From NCBI RefSeq assembly GCF_020509005.1, contig NC_063023.1:1922001-1986000 (forward strand): 64,000 bases of DNA, read 5' to 3'. Positions 41,601 to 52,372 of the stretch are shown here, one piece after another; within the stretch, counting starts at the first letter, position 1, and each line of letters opens with the position of its first letter. This DNA is from Fulvia fulva (taxonomy: Eukaryota; Ascomycota; Dothideomycetes; Mycosphaerellales; Mycosphaerellaceae). The notes beneath the pieces were generated by a model, which saw only the letters and a list, made by a program, of their open reading frames with translations, was not told the origin of the DNA and made no database searches. The translations under genes and the position numbers were made by a program.

Positions 41601-43042
41601 ATCCCGAAGATATATAAGGCTACGGTAGGGGATCCTAAATAGGGCTACTTAAAGAAGGACGCTATCGATACCGAGCTATTCTCGTTATTAAATAATAATA
41701 CCTAGGAAACGGCTATTGCTCTAAGGGGGGCGAATATAGTTATCTCTAAGTAGGTCTTTGACGTAAAGAGACTTATTAGCGGGGAAATCGAAAAGTTCAA
41801 GGTAAGACTTATCGTAAGAGGATTTTTATAGAAATTCGGCGTTAACTTCAAAGAGATATTCGTACCTATAGTACGCTATAACACCCTAAGGGTCTTTATA
41901 GTAGTAGTTTACGAGCGGGATCTCGAGATATACTAGGCCCACATCAATAATACGTTTACCTAAAGCTACCGAGCCAAAGACATCCTTATAAAACCCCTAC
42001 TAGGAGTCGAAACCCTACCGAATACGGTCCTTAAGGTACTCTAGAGTCTCTACGGCCTAAAGTAGGTAGCTAGAGACTAGAATAAGCTCTATATTGCTAC
42101 GTTAGTCAAAATAGGATTCTACTAGTCCGAGGTAGACCTATGTCTCCTAACTTATACTAAGAGAGACATTATACTACTTATCTATATAGACGATATACCT
42201 ATTATAGTACTAAAGTTAGCCGATATCTAATAGTCTAAGAAGTAGTTCGCGTAATACTTTAAGATTAAGGATCTCAGGGAACCGGAGAAACTACTAGGAC
42301 TAAAGATTACTCGCGATAGGCGTAACGGTACCCTAAAACTCGACTAGGGCTATTATATCCGTAAGGCCCTTACTAAAATAGACATAGTAAAAGAAAAGGC
42401 AAGCCTAACACTCTCGCTAATAGATAGTTACGATAATCTCCGTTCTATAGCCCCGAACGACGAGAGATGTAGTAAGGATAACTACTAGAGTAATAATAGG
42501 ACCTAGATATAGCTAATAACTATAACGAGACCGGACCTAGCCTTCCTACTCGGGAGAACTAGTATATATATTACGGATCTAATAAAGCGGTATATAAAAG
42601 TACTAAAGAAGGTCTCGAGATACCTAAGGTCGTTCCCCGACCTAGGATTAATATTTAGACGTAGTAGCGGGGCCCTAACCGGATACTTAGACTCCGACTA
42701 CGCGATAGATCGAGTAGACAGGGTCTCAATTCTAGGACATGTCTAGCTAGTGTACGGTACGCCTATATCCTAGATAAGTAAGAAGCAAAAGTCTGTAGTA
42801 ACCTCTACTATAGAGGTAGACTTTATAGCGATAAACGCCGCCGCAAAACAATCCTAGTTCCTAGCGGCTATCCTCTAAGAGATAAACTACCCGGGGCTAG
42901 TAGGAGACTACTCTTTCTAACTAATAGTCCTAGCCGATAAGAGTACGATCGACGAACTAAGACTAGTACGCCTTATAGGGGATAACTAGGCGGCTCTAAC
43001 CTTAGTTAAAGACGCCTATATCTACGAAAGATCTAAGTATAT
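38690..43042 (+). pseudogene. Copia-B gag-pol, RIP-destroyed
   Basis: Readable in order: gag with YSKVYKAYVVALIKQLVSFK and IYLGNLS (39000-39090), protease region LLDSYTSLYITDNKSLF (39645), integrase LISIDIYGPFEN (40250), NGVVERSI with the catalytic Glu (40540), VDHLRV.GCRAVVYVEPKLY (40740) and the RT with KWVFDVKR-like text (41755). RT continues with FKVRLIVRGF (41800), a YIDDIPIIV box (42185), RNase H with GYLDSDYAIDRVDRVS (42690) and STIEVDFIAINAAAK (42810). TAG codons are everywhere. It is cut at 43042 by Copia-A(+) and resumes at 47777-47969 with VDSLTKPLAGP-like text. Confidence 0.88.
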
Positions 43043-43260
43043 TGTTGAGAATATGCAGGTCATAGGGTCAACATTGAGTGCTTAGGGGGATTAGTAATCA
43101 GGGCTTGCTAGTCAAGTCCTGAGTACAGCTGTCCCTCCTGAAACACCTACACCAACACCGGCGATACCGTATGTAGATACACGCTATCCCATTGGGTCCT
43201 TCTTCGTCTTTTGTGTGATCCGCCGTCTTCCACTGCTGCGCAACTCGTACCTGTTTAACA
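43043..43260 (+). repeat. Copia-A(+) 5' LTR, 218 bp
   Basis: TGTTGAGAATATGC...CCTGTTTAACA. Confidence 0.95.
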
Positions 43261-43272
43261 GGTTATGAGCCC
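43261..43272 (+). promoter_or_regulatory. Copia-A(+) primer-binding site (half initiator tRNA-Met)
   Basis: GGTTATGAGCCC starts at the first base after the LTR and is complementary to the anticodon stem-loop of initiator tRNA-Met. Confidence 0.82.
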
Positions 43273-43755
43273 GGGTTAGCAACTCGGTGTTTCACCCTCG
43301 ACAAAGTCGTATTGGAGTTATTCCTCTTCAGAACAAAAGGAAGGCAGACTGGAGGCCGCACCCGCATTGCACAGGAAGCTACAGCCGCGCTGTAGGTGCA
43401 TATAAGACGTGAAAGAGCCTAGTGAGGCACTGTCAGACTCCGAGTCAGGGAGCCTGTGCCAATACCTCAGACAAGTGGGCGAGCTTACTGAGAAGAGTCG
43501 CTCTCCGGACATCGCGTTCGCATCGACTAACTGTTCCGTCTGAGAGAGCCGTAGTGTCTCAGAACACCCTCCCCTGAGAGAGCTACAGACAGTGTCTCAG
43601 AAACACGATCCTTACGACCGACTTTCCTCGCTTTCTTGTGGACAGCCATTCTCTCCACTATCAACCTCGCGTTCGGTTCACCTCCTATCGATCCGATCGC
43701 GTACGAACGAATACCTTTCTTCTGTAGGCAGCCATCCTGTCCTATATATAAAAGC

Positions 43756-44640
43756 ATGGAGGAAACCGGACACAGCACCCTTGGTAGGAGGAGAGCAGCA
43801 CCTATCCTAACCAAGGACAACTAGAGGACATGGTTCTCATTGATACAAGACCATCTTGAAGCTCAAGATGTGCTTTGGGTTGTAGATGGAGGCCATCTAT
43901 TATCAAGCACACCCAGCTCCTCAACACCATCTGAGTCATCAGATCCCTTACCTGGACTTGAAGAGTCAAGATACAGTCCAGTTTGGAGGAAAGCAAATAG
44001 ATGAGACAAGCTGGAGAGATCTGGCTCAAGATGAGGGCAAAGTACAGCAAGGTTCATGCTGCATATGCAATGACAGTTGTTCAAGAATTGATCAACTTCA
44101 GAATGATAGATGGCATGACCATCAGACAGGCCTGGGTCCACCTTGGCAATCTTGTAAGAAGGATTGCTGAAGTTGACCCAGCAGAGGCTCACTACAGAGA
44201 GCCTACAAGGAAGCTGAAGCATCTGCTTCAAGCCCTGCCTGAGGTGTATCTTGGGACCAAGAACACTATCCTGGCCTAGCCAGGACTGTCATATGAAGAT
44301 TGTCTACAACTGCTTGAGTCACATGAATCCAGGCTGGAAGTTGCATCCAAGGAAACAGCAATGTTTGTAGGAAGAGGTTTCCAGGGCAAGATCACCTGCC
44401 ATCTCTGTGATGGTGATCATGTGATCAAGGATTGCCCACACCTCTCTGGAGCCAAGCATGCTGTCAGGAAGGACAAGCTCAACAGAGGAAACACCTCTGT
44501 TGCAAAGAGACAATCATCACCACCGAGAACGAGGTCCCCATCCCCAAGCCTGAGGGACATCCTAGTGGTGATGAAGGACCTTACAAGGAAGAGCCTGTGC
44601 AACCCAGGAAGACTTATCAGACCCTGAGACACCATCAGAG
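43756..44640 (+). pseudogene. Copia-A(+) gag, broken by stops and a frameshift
   Basis: ATG 43756 (MEETGHSTLGRRRAAPILTK) runs into TAG at 43822, where Trp is expected. Further stops follow near 43998, and the frame changes before MRQAGEIWLKMRAKYSKVHA (44001-44060). The rest reads VVQELINFRMIDGMTIRQAW, then a stop at 44277 and a second part with the zinc knuckle CHLCDGDHVIKDC. It is homologous to the Copia-A(-) gag but clearly divergent in sequence, and closer to the Copia-B gag. Confidence 0.85.
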
Positions 44641-47513
44641 GATGATGAAGTTGATGAGGTTGCCCATTCAACTGTGGAAGCCAAAAGCAAGTACCCCTCC
44701 TCAGAGTGGTTGCTTGACTCTTGTGCTTCATCCCATATGACTGACCAGGATTCACTTTTCAGGACCCTGAAACCTCTTCAGAAGAGGAAGTGGATCAAGG
44801 TTGGGGGTGGCTACCTACATGCCACACATGAGGGCAGTGCAGTGATGGGTGGTCCTTCTGGGAAGCAGATTGTCTTGAAGAATGTTTTGTTTGTTCCTGG
44901 CCTTGGAGTTAGCCTTGTCTCTTGGAATCAGTTCAGCCAACAGTTTGCTGTCCAACCGCCCAGTTTCACCCTCAAATCCCTTCCTGGAAAACCTGTTGTC
45001 CAGATAAAGCTGAGAGGGGGTGTTCCATTCATTCAAAGTGTTTCAGAGCAGCTTGAAGCTATGCCTCAAGCATATGCCTCTCTATAGGAGCATGACTTGG
45101 ATCTGTCCAAGTTAGGTACACATTTTGAGTGTGAATTGGAACAGGCTATGACTGCCACTGAGTCCCAGGACCAGTGGGAGCTATAGCATAGAAGATGTGC
45201 ACACCTTAGCAAGGGACTGCTAAGAAACCTGCATAGAGTCACTGACAAGAAAGATCCCATTCCTGTTCCTTCTGAACACCAGAACTGCAAGGTCTGCTCC
45301 CTTGCAGACATGAGGAAGTTCAAAGGACCTGCCACAGAGAGGAAAGGAGAGAGGCTGGCCCTCATCTCTATTGACATCTGTGGGCCTTTTCAAGGTGCAG
45401 TCTCAAGACTTGGCTTCAAGTACTGGCTTGAGATTGTAGACAACTTCTTAAGGAAGAAGTGGGTAGTCCCTTTGAAGGCTAGGAGTGATGCTCCTACAGC
45501 TCTAAAGGAATGGAAGGTTCAGGTAGAGAACAGCTCAAGGTGTTTTCTATCTGCAATCCGTAGTGATGGTGCAAGGGAAATTCTTTCCTTGCTAAAACAG
45601 TGTTTGTGCAACTTCCCCAACCTCCAAAAGACATTAGAGAGTACCAGAAGATTGGAGTAGAGGGGACTCCAAGAAAAGAAAAGGAAGAGGAACTTGTTCA
45701 GGAGGATCAACCTCAACAGCCACCTCAGCTTGCAGGCAACAAGAGGTCAAGGGGGGATGAAGATGATGGCTCTACTGAGCATGAAGCCAAGCATCATAGG
45801 GCATTGATTGCTCAGATGTTTCATCTTGATCCAACTATGAGCTGGGTTGAGGAAATCCTGAATGATGTGGAGGGATATGCATTTGCTGCTGTTAGGCAGG
45901 CCATAGCCTACCGGCAGGAAGTGCCAATCCCAAAGTCCTATAAGGAGGCAGTGGGAGACCCCAATTGGGGACATATGTGGAAAGAGGCAATCCAGAAAGA
46001 ACTTATTGCCTTAGGAAGCAACAACACCTTGGATCCAGTTGTACCACCAAGGGGTGCAAACCTGGTTACATCTAAGTGGGTTTTTGATGTGAAAAGAATG
46101 ATCAGTGGAGCCATTGAAAAGTTCAAGGCAAGACTGGTTGTAAGAGGGTTTTCACAGAAATATGGTGTTGACTTTGAAAAGACCTTTGCACCTACTGTTA
46201 GGCATGATACCCTTAGGGTCTTCATGGCTGTAGTATGTGAGAGAGATCTTGAGATGCACCAGGTGGATGTGAACAATGCTTTCACCGAAAGCAGCCTTCT
46301 TGAAGACATCTACATGATCCCACCCCCAGGTGTCGAAATTCCACCAAATATGGTCTTCAAGGTCCTTAGAAGCCTGTATGGACTGAAGCAAGCAGCTAGA
46401 GATTAGAACAAGCTCTGTGTTGCCAAGCTAGAACAGATTGGATCCACCTAGTCCCAGGTGGATCCATGCCTACTCATCCACAGAGGAAGAGACATCATGG
46501 TCCTCACCTATGTGGATGACATCCCCATTGCAGCTCCAAAGCTGTCAGATGTTCAGTGGTTCAAGGCTGAATTTAGAAGAGTGTTCAAGATCAAAGATCT
46601 TAGGGAACCTGAGAAGATCCTTGGAATGAGGATTACAAGAAACAGGTCCTAAGGTACTGTAAAGCTTGATCAAGGACACTACATCCAAACTAACCTTGCC
46701 AAGATGGGCATCTCTCCAGAGAAGGCCACACCCACACTCTCACCTATGGACAGCTATAAGGATCTGAGACCTTCAGCTACTATGGATGAGAGGTGCAACA
46801 AACAGGAGTACCAGAGTTGCAATGGTACCTGGATGTGGCCAATGACAATGACAAGGCCAGACCTTGCTTTCCCCCTTGGAAGAATCAGCTTATATGTTGC
46901 TGACCCTTCAAAGCAACATCTTCGAGCCTTGAAGAAACTCTCCAGATATCTGAGATCATACCCAGACCTGGGCTTGATGTACAGAAGAGGAGGAGGTATT
47001 CTCCAGGGATACTCAGATTCTGATTATGCTATAGACAAGGCAGACAGAGTCTCAATCCTTGGACATGTGTGGTTCCTTTGTGGATCACCTGTGTCCTGGA
47101 TGAGTAGGAAGCAGAAGTCTGTTGCCACATCAACAATGGAGGCTGAGTTCATGGCCATGAATGCAGCAGCTAAGTAGTCACAGTTTCTTGCTGCAGTCCT
47201 TAGAGAGATGAGGTGTCCTGACCTGGTTGGAGAGTGTTCATTCCAACCTAGGATGAAGGCAAGCAGTACTGTTGATGAGCTGAGACCCGTGAAGTTTATG
47301 GGTGACAACCAAGCAGCTTTGACCTTTGTCAAAAATGCCCATGTCCATGACAGGTCAAAGCATATTGATGTGGCATACTACTATGTCAGGAATCTCTAGT
47401 GGCAAAAGAAGATTGTAGTGGATTACTGCCACACAAAGGACATAGTTGCTGATGGGCTGACTAAGCCCCTCAATGGCCAGCAGTTTCAAAACTTTGTGAG
47501 GCAGCTCTAGCTT
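44641..47513 (+). pseudogene. Copia-A(+) protease, truncated integrase, RT, RNase H
   Basis: Protease start SEWLLDSCASSHMTDQD, the pre-integrase HHCC zone, integrase with ISIDICGPF and SDGAREI, then the deletion junction at 45594-45600 (AAAACAG) that jumps to the post-integrase linker in another frame. The 268-codon RT frame (45600-46406) ends at a TAG after AARD, where Trp is expected. RT continues through YVDD (about 46510), and RNase H carries GYSDSDYAIDKAD (about 47010) and STMEAEFMAMN. Additional TAG codons follow NAAAK, RNL and RQL. The coding body has very few CpG dinucleotides. Confidence 0.92.
46440..46465. repeat. Perfect 10-bp inverted repeat inside Copia-A RT
   Basis: GGATCCACCT, six bases, AGGTGGATCC. 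Also present at 31582-31607 in the other copy. It includes one of the shared TAG codons. Confidence 0.75.
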
Positions 47514-47544
47514 GTATAAGGGATTGTTTGAGACCTTCTGACCT

Positions 47545-47553
47545 GAGTGGGAG
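47545..47553 (+). promoter_or_regulatory. Copia-A(+) polypurine tract
   Basis: GAGTGGGAG directly before the 3' LTR; position and composition fit the plus-strand primer. Confidence 0.6.
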
Positions 47554-47771
47554 TGTTGAGAATATGCAGGTCATAGGGTCAACATTGAGTGCTTAGGGGG
47601 ATTAGTAATCAGGGCTTGCTAGTCAAGTCCTGAGTACAGCTGTCCCTCCTGAAACACCTACACCAACACCGGCGATACTGTATGTAGATACACGCTATCC
47701 CATTGGGTCCTTCTTCGTCTTTTGTGTGATCCGCCGTCTTCCACTGCTGCGCAACTCGTACCTGTTTAACA
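47554..47771 (+). repeat. Copia-A(+) 3' LTR, 218 bp
   Basis: Differs from the 5' LTR at one noticed base (GATACTG against GATACCG). Confidence 0.95.
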
Positions 47772-47969
47772 TATATCAATGTTACCTATAACTATATTAG
47801 GCACCTCTAGTAGTAGAGGAAGATTAAAGTAGAGTACTACTATACTAAGGAGATAGTAGTAGATAGTTTAACTAAACCGCTAGCCGGTCCCTAGTTCTAG
47901 ACCTTCGTACGATAGCTATAGCTAGTATAGTAGGAATAATCGTTCCTTACCTTACGATCTAAGTAGGAG

Positions 47970-48375
47970 TATTACGAATATAGGTTAGTAGGTATGTTGT
48001 ACGGTACTAAGACTAACTTAGTATATACTAAGCTAGTCGAGACAATAGTACGGCAATACTACTATAATACTATACGAATAGTAGGAGCGACTTAGAGGAC
48101 CTAAAGTCGCTTAGCTAGTTAGTACGAGACTGTCGGAGGAACTACCGTCGTAGGATAAGATATAGGTAAAACCGATAAGGCGTAGTAAAATAGAACTAGG
48201 ACTAGAGCAATATTCCTCTATATAGGTATAAGAGACGTAGTCTCTATACCGATAGTAGAGACACCTTTAGTACTAAATACTATTCTACTATATACCTTCG
48301 TATACTATATTAGTCCTTCCCCCTTCCCTATTACGTATCCTAACTTCCGTATATATATACTATACCTGTTTAACA
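47970..48375 (+). repeat. Copia-B 3' LTR, 406 bp
   Basis: TATTACGAATATAGG...CCTGTTTAACA, followed by the CTCCT duplication. Confidence 0.9.
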
Positions 48376-48896
48376 CTCCTTAATACTCTTAGGAAGGCGC
48401 TTAAGAAGCTAGTTATAACGAGACTCTCCGAGGCGGTAGAGGAGTACTCCCTACTCCCGGACACCTAGATAGGTACGCGCCTATAGCGATCGACGCTATC
48501 CGCGATAGAACTTATTACCTCTTAGATAAAGGCTATCTAGTATAGGAATAGGGACAAGGTAGTATCCTTACTTAGTCTAGATATATCGGGAGCCTTCGAC
48601 TACGTATTATACCCGCGGCTACTCTATATCGTAAGGTCGAAAGGACTCCCTAAGTAGCTTATTAACTTCGTACGGTCCTACCTCTAAAAACGTAGCACGT
48701 CGATCCTAGTCGATTAGTATAAAAGTCTATTTTAAGTAGTCTATACTAGAATCCCGTAAGGCTTAACGCTAGTACCTATCCTATTCCTCTTTTTTATAGC
48801 GACGCTACTCCTAGCCCTAGAATCCTAGAATACCGCTTTAAGTAGCTTTATAGACGATACAAACATCCTAGCGTAGTCGTCCTCGACTAAGGAGAA
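48376..48896 (+). mobile_element. LINE-2, piece 3 (RT region)
   Basis: Matches LINE-1 from about 3900 to 4416, including the region of the FVDD box, and stops abruptly at AAGGAGAA where Gypsy-D begins. Confidence 0.88.
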
Positions 48897-49439
48897 TATT
48901 ACGGTCTAGTCTAAGCCTAACCTAAAACCGGACTACGTAATACTAATTAACTAGTAGTACGTAATACTGATTACTTAGAAGGTAATTAGTATGCTTAGTA
49001 TAATCAGTAGAACTAATTAAGGTGATTAAGGTGATTAACCTAAACTACGGTCGTAACGGACCTACGAATCTCCTTTATATTTAGAAACGCTAAGAATCCC
49101 CTATAGCTTCGAGGCGTTCAACTTACTATTTAATATCACTATTTAGAATATACTATAACCGAACCTCTACCTTACTACTACTTAGTCTTTATAAGACAAG
49201 ACAGCTACTACTTTATTACTCTCCCTTAACTTCCTATCGACCTGAGAACAAACCCGATTAAGCTTATCTTCTTAACTTATAATATTATTAGGTTATACTA
49301 AACCTAATAGCTTTAAACGCCCTCTACGATAGGAGATCGACAGAGTGACCGGGGAACACCCGCCCCTAGTAAAGTAAGTAGAGCCCGACGACCTTAGACC
49401 GCGAACGATACTATTAATGCCTTGGCTACTTATATAGGT

Positions 49440-49731
49440 AACGACACCCGTAAGGTTAGTAAGCTAGAATTCTATTATAGCGATCAAGACAAGTTCGACA
49501 CTTAGGTCTCTTAGATAGATATATACTTCTTATTTAACTCTATAGCTAAGAACCTTAAGCCTGTCTTTGCTACTACCTTCTTAAGAGGACGAGTATAGTA
49601 TTAGGTCAAGCTATTCCTTAGGAAATACCTAGATAGTAACGGAGAAGACAATACTAACGGAGTCTTCAAATCTTATAACTATCTTAAGTATACTATAAAG
49701 AGCGTCTTTAGTATCTTAAATAAGATTGCTA
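49440..49731 (+). pseudogene. Gypsy-D gag, 5' part
   Basis: One frame reads RKVSKLEFYYSDQDKFDT, FNSIAKNLKPVFATTFLRGR and KLFLRKYLDSNGEDNTNGVF, ending FSILNKIA where Gypsy-C1 interrupts. The text continues in register after 56942. Confidence 0.7.
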
Positions 49732-49915
49732 TATCACGGGTAGCCCGCGACCCCTCACTATAGCTACGTCGGCCCGGCTGAACCGCGGACCTTCTGCATC
49801 GGGTTAGCGCGGCTTTGCTTTGCTTTATAACTTCGCCGCGCCTCGCGCTCCTCTTTCGTAGCTTCGTAGAACAACAACTATCTCATTCGGACCCTATAGT
49901 ACGCGCGCCCTTATA
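49732..49915 (+). repeat. Gypsy-C1 5' LTR, 184 bp
   Basis: Matches the 3' LTR and the Gypsy-C2 LTR apart from RIP-type changes. Confidence 0.93.
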
Positions 49916-50153
49916 GTTTGTTCTACCTTACTACCTAGATCGCGGATCTAGGTAAGGGACGCGTAACAATAGGAACAGACAGAACCGTAGAACTCGAGAA
50001 CGCGCAGAGCCGCATTAGAACACAGAACACGGTAAGGCGCATAGCGCGTAGATACCTAGAGAACGCAACGCGGCGACACTATTAGTAGGTAGTCGCGCGC
50101 TCGTAGACAGTCAGGATATAGGCACCGTCACGCCTCCCCCGAACCTAGACAAT

Positions 50154-52200
50154 ATGACTTTATAAATAACGAACGGCGGTATACTACCGCTACCTAAGCC
50201 TAAGGGTAAAAGTAAGCAGCGTATATCTCTTTTCCCCGACCTCTCCTCTTTCCCTTAGAGTTAGATATAGGACGATAACCGGCGGGTTATAGTAGACACC
50301 GGTGTCGCGCTATAACAAGAGATTAATAAAGCTTACTAGAAGGCCTTCGAGCGAGAAGAAGGTAGTAAGATTGACTTTATAGAACTGTTCGAGTTCAAGC
50401 TCGAAGAGAACCTAGGCGGCGACCTAGACGAGGTGTATCTATTACTCGACGAGGTAGAACACATTCTCGTATCCGAATACTAGAATGTTACCCTAGACAA
50501 CCTTACGACCCTTATATCCTAACACCCGAAGACTACCTACGACTTCGTGCTATAAGTAGTTAACACGGCGATTACTAAGGGTAGACAACTCGATGTAATA
50601 GAGCGAGCTAACGACCTCTAGAACACCTAGTACACTACGCTATATACTGAATACGACCGCATCTATAAGATGCTACGAAGTAAAGAGCTTGTTATATAGA
50701 AAATGGTAGCAGATCTTAAGAGTAAGAAGGATTGCGACCTAGCTAAGTTATAAGAGCTAGGGAAGAAATATAAGGAAGCTAACAACCTATATAAGCAGTT
50801 TAGCGAGATCTACGAGAAGGAGAAGAAGAAGGCACAAGATGCTAAGGCGAAGAACTAGGCCCTATAACAAGAAGTCGATAACCTAAAGGCTCGGCTTAAG
50901 GTAGGAGACACTATATAGAACGGAGGCAGGGGCCGCTTAGGCCGCCGACCCTCTCGTTCCCGCCTACGCGAGACCTTACTCGAGCAGCTATTACGTAGGT
51001 ATCGCGAAGCTACTAGTAGAGGGGGCGGTAGCGGTGGTAGTAATAACGATAACAATAGAGACGACGATGACCGTAGCGATAATAGCCGAGGACGTAATAA
51101 CGACCGTCCGCGACTAGGACCTAATAATAGTCGTGACTCGAGAATACGTAACACCCGTACCTAGACACTACTAGTTGACCTTCTAGAACGTCTCTTTACT
51201 ATTGACCGCACCCTTACTCGCGGTATAGAGATCGGTAAGGGTGTGCCCAACCCTAAGTACTTTAAGAACGATAACGACCCTAATTTCGATAGCTAGTACA
51301 GTAGTGTTCTCCTAAAGCTAACTGTAGTAACCTTCCGTACTAAGGTAGATAGTCTACGCTTCGTGTATAGGTAGACATAAGGTGATCCTTAGTAAAGTAT
51401 TAAGCCGAGGATCCCTATGCCTAGACAGTAGTCCTTTAACGAGTTCAAGACTAGAGAAGAGTTATTAGACTAGATAACACGCTAATATAGTATACGTAAT
51501 AAGGGAACTAAGGCTATAGTTAATATTGCTACCTATAAGCAAGAACAAGGCGAAACCTTTATAGCCTTCTATATCCGCTACTCGAAGTTACGCGCCTAGA
51601 TGTTATAGACCGATAAGACCGAGCTTATACTATTCCGTAACCGACTAAACCGTAAGTACTTTATTAAGACCTTCGGCGACCGCGAAGTCGACCGCCGCCT
51701 AGATAGTATATAAGACGTTATCGAAGAGTATACCGTACTAGACGAGAGTTTCTACGAGACAGATCGACTATACCCGTAGAAGGAGCGCCCCCGGGGCAAT
51801 AGTAACTCGAATAGTAATAGCGGCTAGAACAACTAGAATAACGGTAACGTAGTTACTAGTGCCGCTACCGGTATAGTAGGTGCCTTAGTATAGCGCCTAC
51901 TATAGTACGCTAGTACTAAGAAGAAGGAGGATCTGCCGACATATCTATAGAACCTGCCTACGCTTAACCGTGAGTAGCGCGAAGACCTTAAGAAGTAGGG
52001 TAAGTACTACCGCTACCGTATAAGTTCTTACGTATCGACTAACCCTAAATGCCTAATATATAGGTACGATAGCGACTATCGCCTACCGCGTCTACGTAAT
52101 ACTACGCCGAATCCGAACGCGAACCTCAGTTCCCTAGCCGCCGATCCGCGGTAGGGAAATAGTACGACCGCTGCCTAAGCGTAGTAGATAGCGGTCACCC
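50154..52200 (+). pseudogene. Gypsy-C1 gag, RIP stops
   Basis: ATG 50154 opens a long frame with many TAG codons. It contains a charged coiled-coil-like segment (KYKEANNLYKQFSEIYEKEK), an Arg/Ser/Gly/Asp low-complexity stretch (50930-51150) and the capsid-like core VNIATYKQEQGETFIAFYIR. A nucleocapsid remnant YYRYRISSYVSTNPKC has lost cysteines. Gypsy-C2 keeps KCYRCRIGSYVSTNPKC at this place. Confidence 0.82.
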
Positions 52201-52372
52201 GAACTTCCTAGGACAGAAAGAGTATAAGATTAAGAGACACGGAACGTAAGAGACGGTAATAGACTATAGTAAGGAGCTTAAGATATCGGTATACGCACTA
52301 GATAAGCAATAGCTAGCTATATACCCTTATATAGTATTACCCGTAATGATATAATAGAGAAAGGCTCGAGGC

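Larger units (their letters stand above)
43043..47771 (+). mobile_element. Copia-A(+): Ty1/Copia LTR retrotransposon, 4729 bp, young
   Basis: Two 218-bp LTRs differing at one noticed position, a perfect TATAT target duplication (43038-43042 and 47772-47776), a half-tRNA primer-binding site and a purine-rich tract before the 3' LTR. Inserted in the RNase H region of Copia-B. LTR near-identity says recent insertion, yet the coding part is broken by frameshift/stop in gag, by an integrase deletion and by several TAG codons shared with Copia-A(-), so it must have been moved by proteins made elsewhere. Confidence 0.95.
35782..48375 (+). mobile_element. Copia-B: older Ty1/Copia retrotransposon carrying nested LINE-3 and Copia-A(+)
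   Basis: Two 406-bp LTRs (after removing LINE-3 from the 5' one) flank a Copia interior. LTR ends are TA...CA, originally TG...CA. The flanking duplication CTCCT (35777-35781 and 48376-48380) fits insertion into LINE-2. A primer-binding site of the half-tRNA type follows the 5' LTR. Interior gag and pol are recognisable but saturated with TAG/TAA codons and almost free of CpA. The gag is related to that of Copia-A(+), and it retains the full integrase that Copia-A has lost. Confidence 0.92.
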
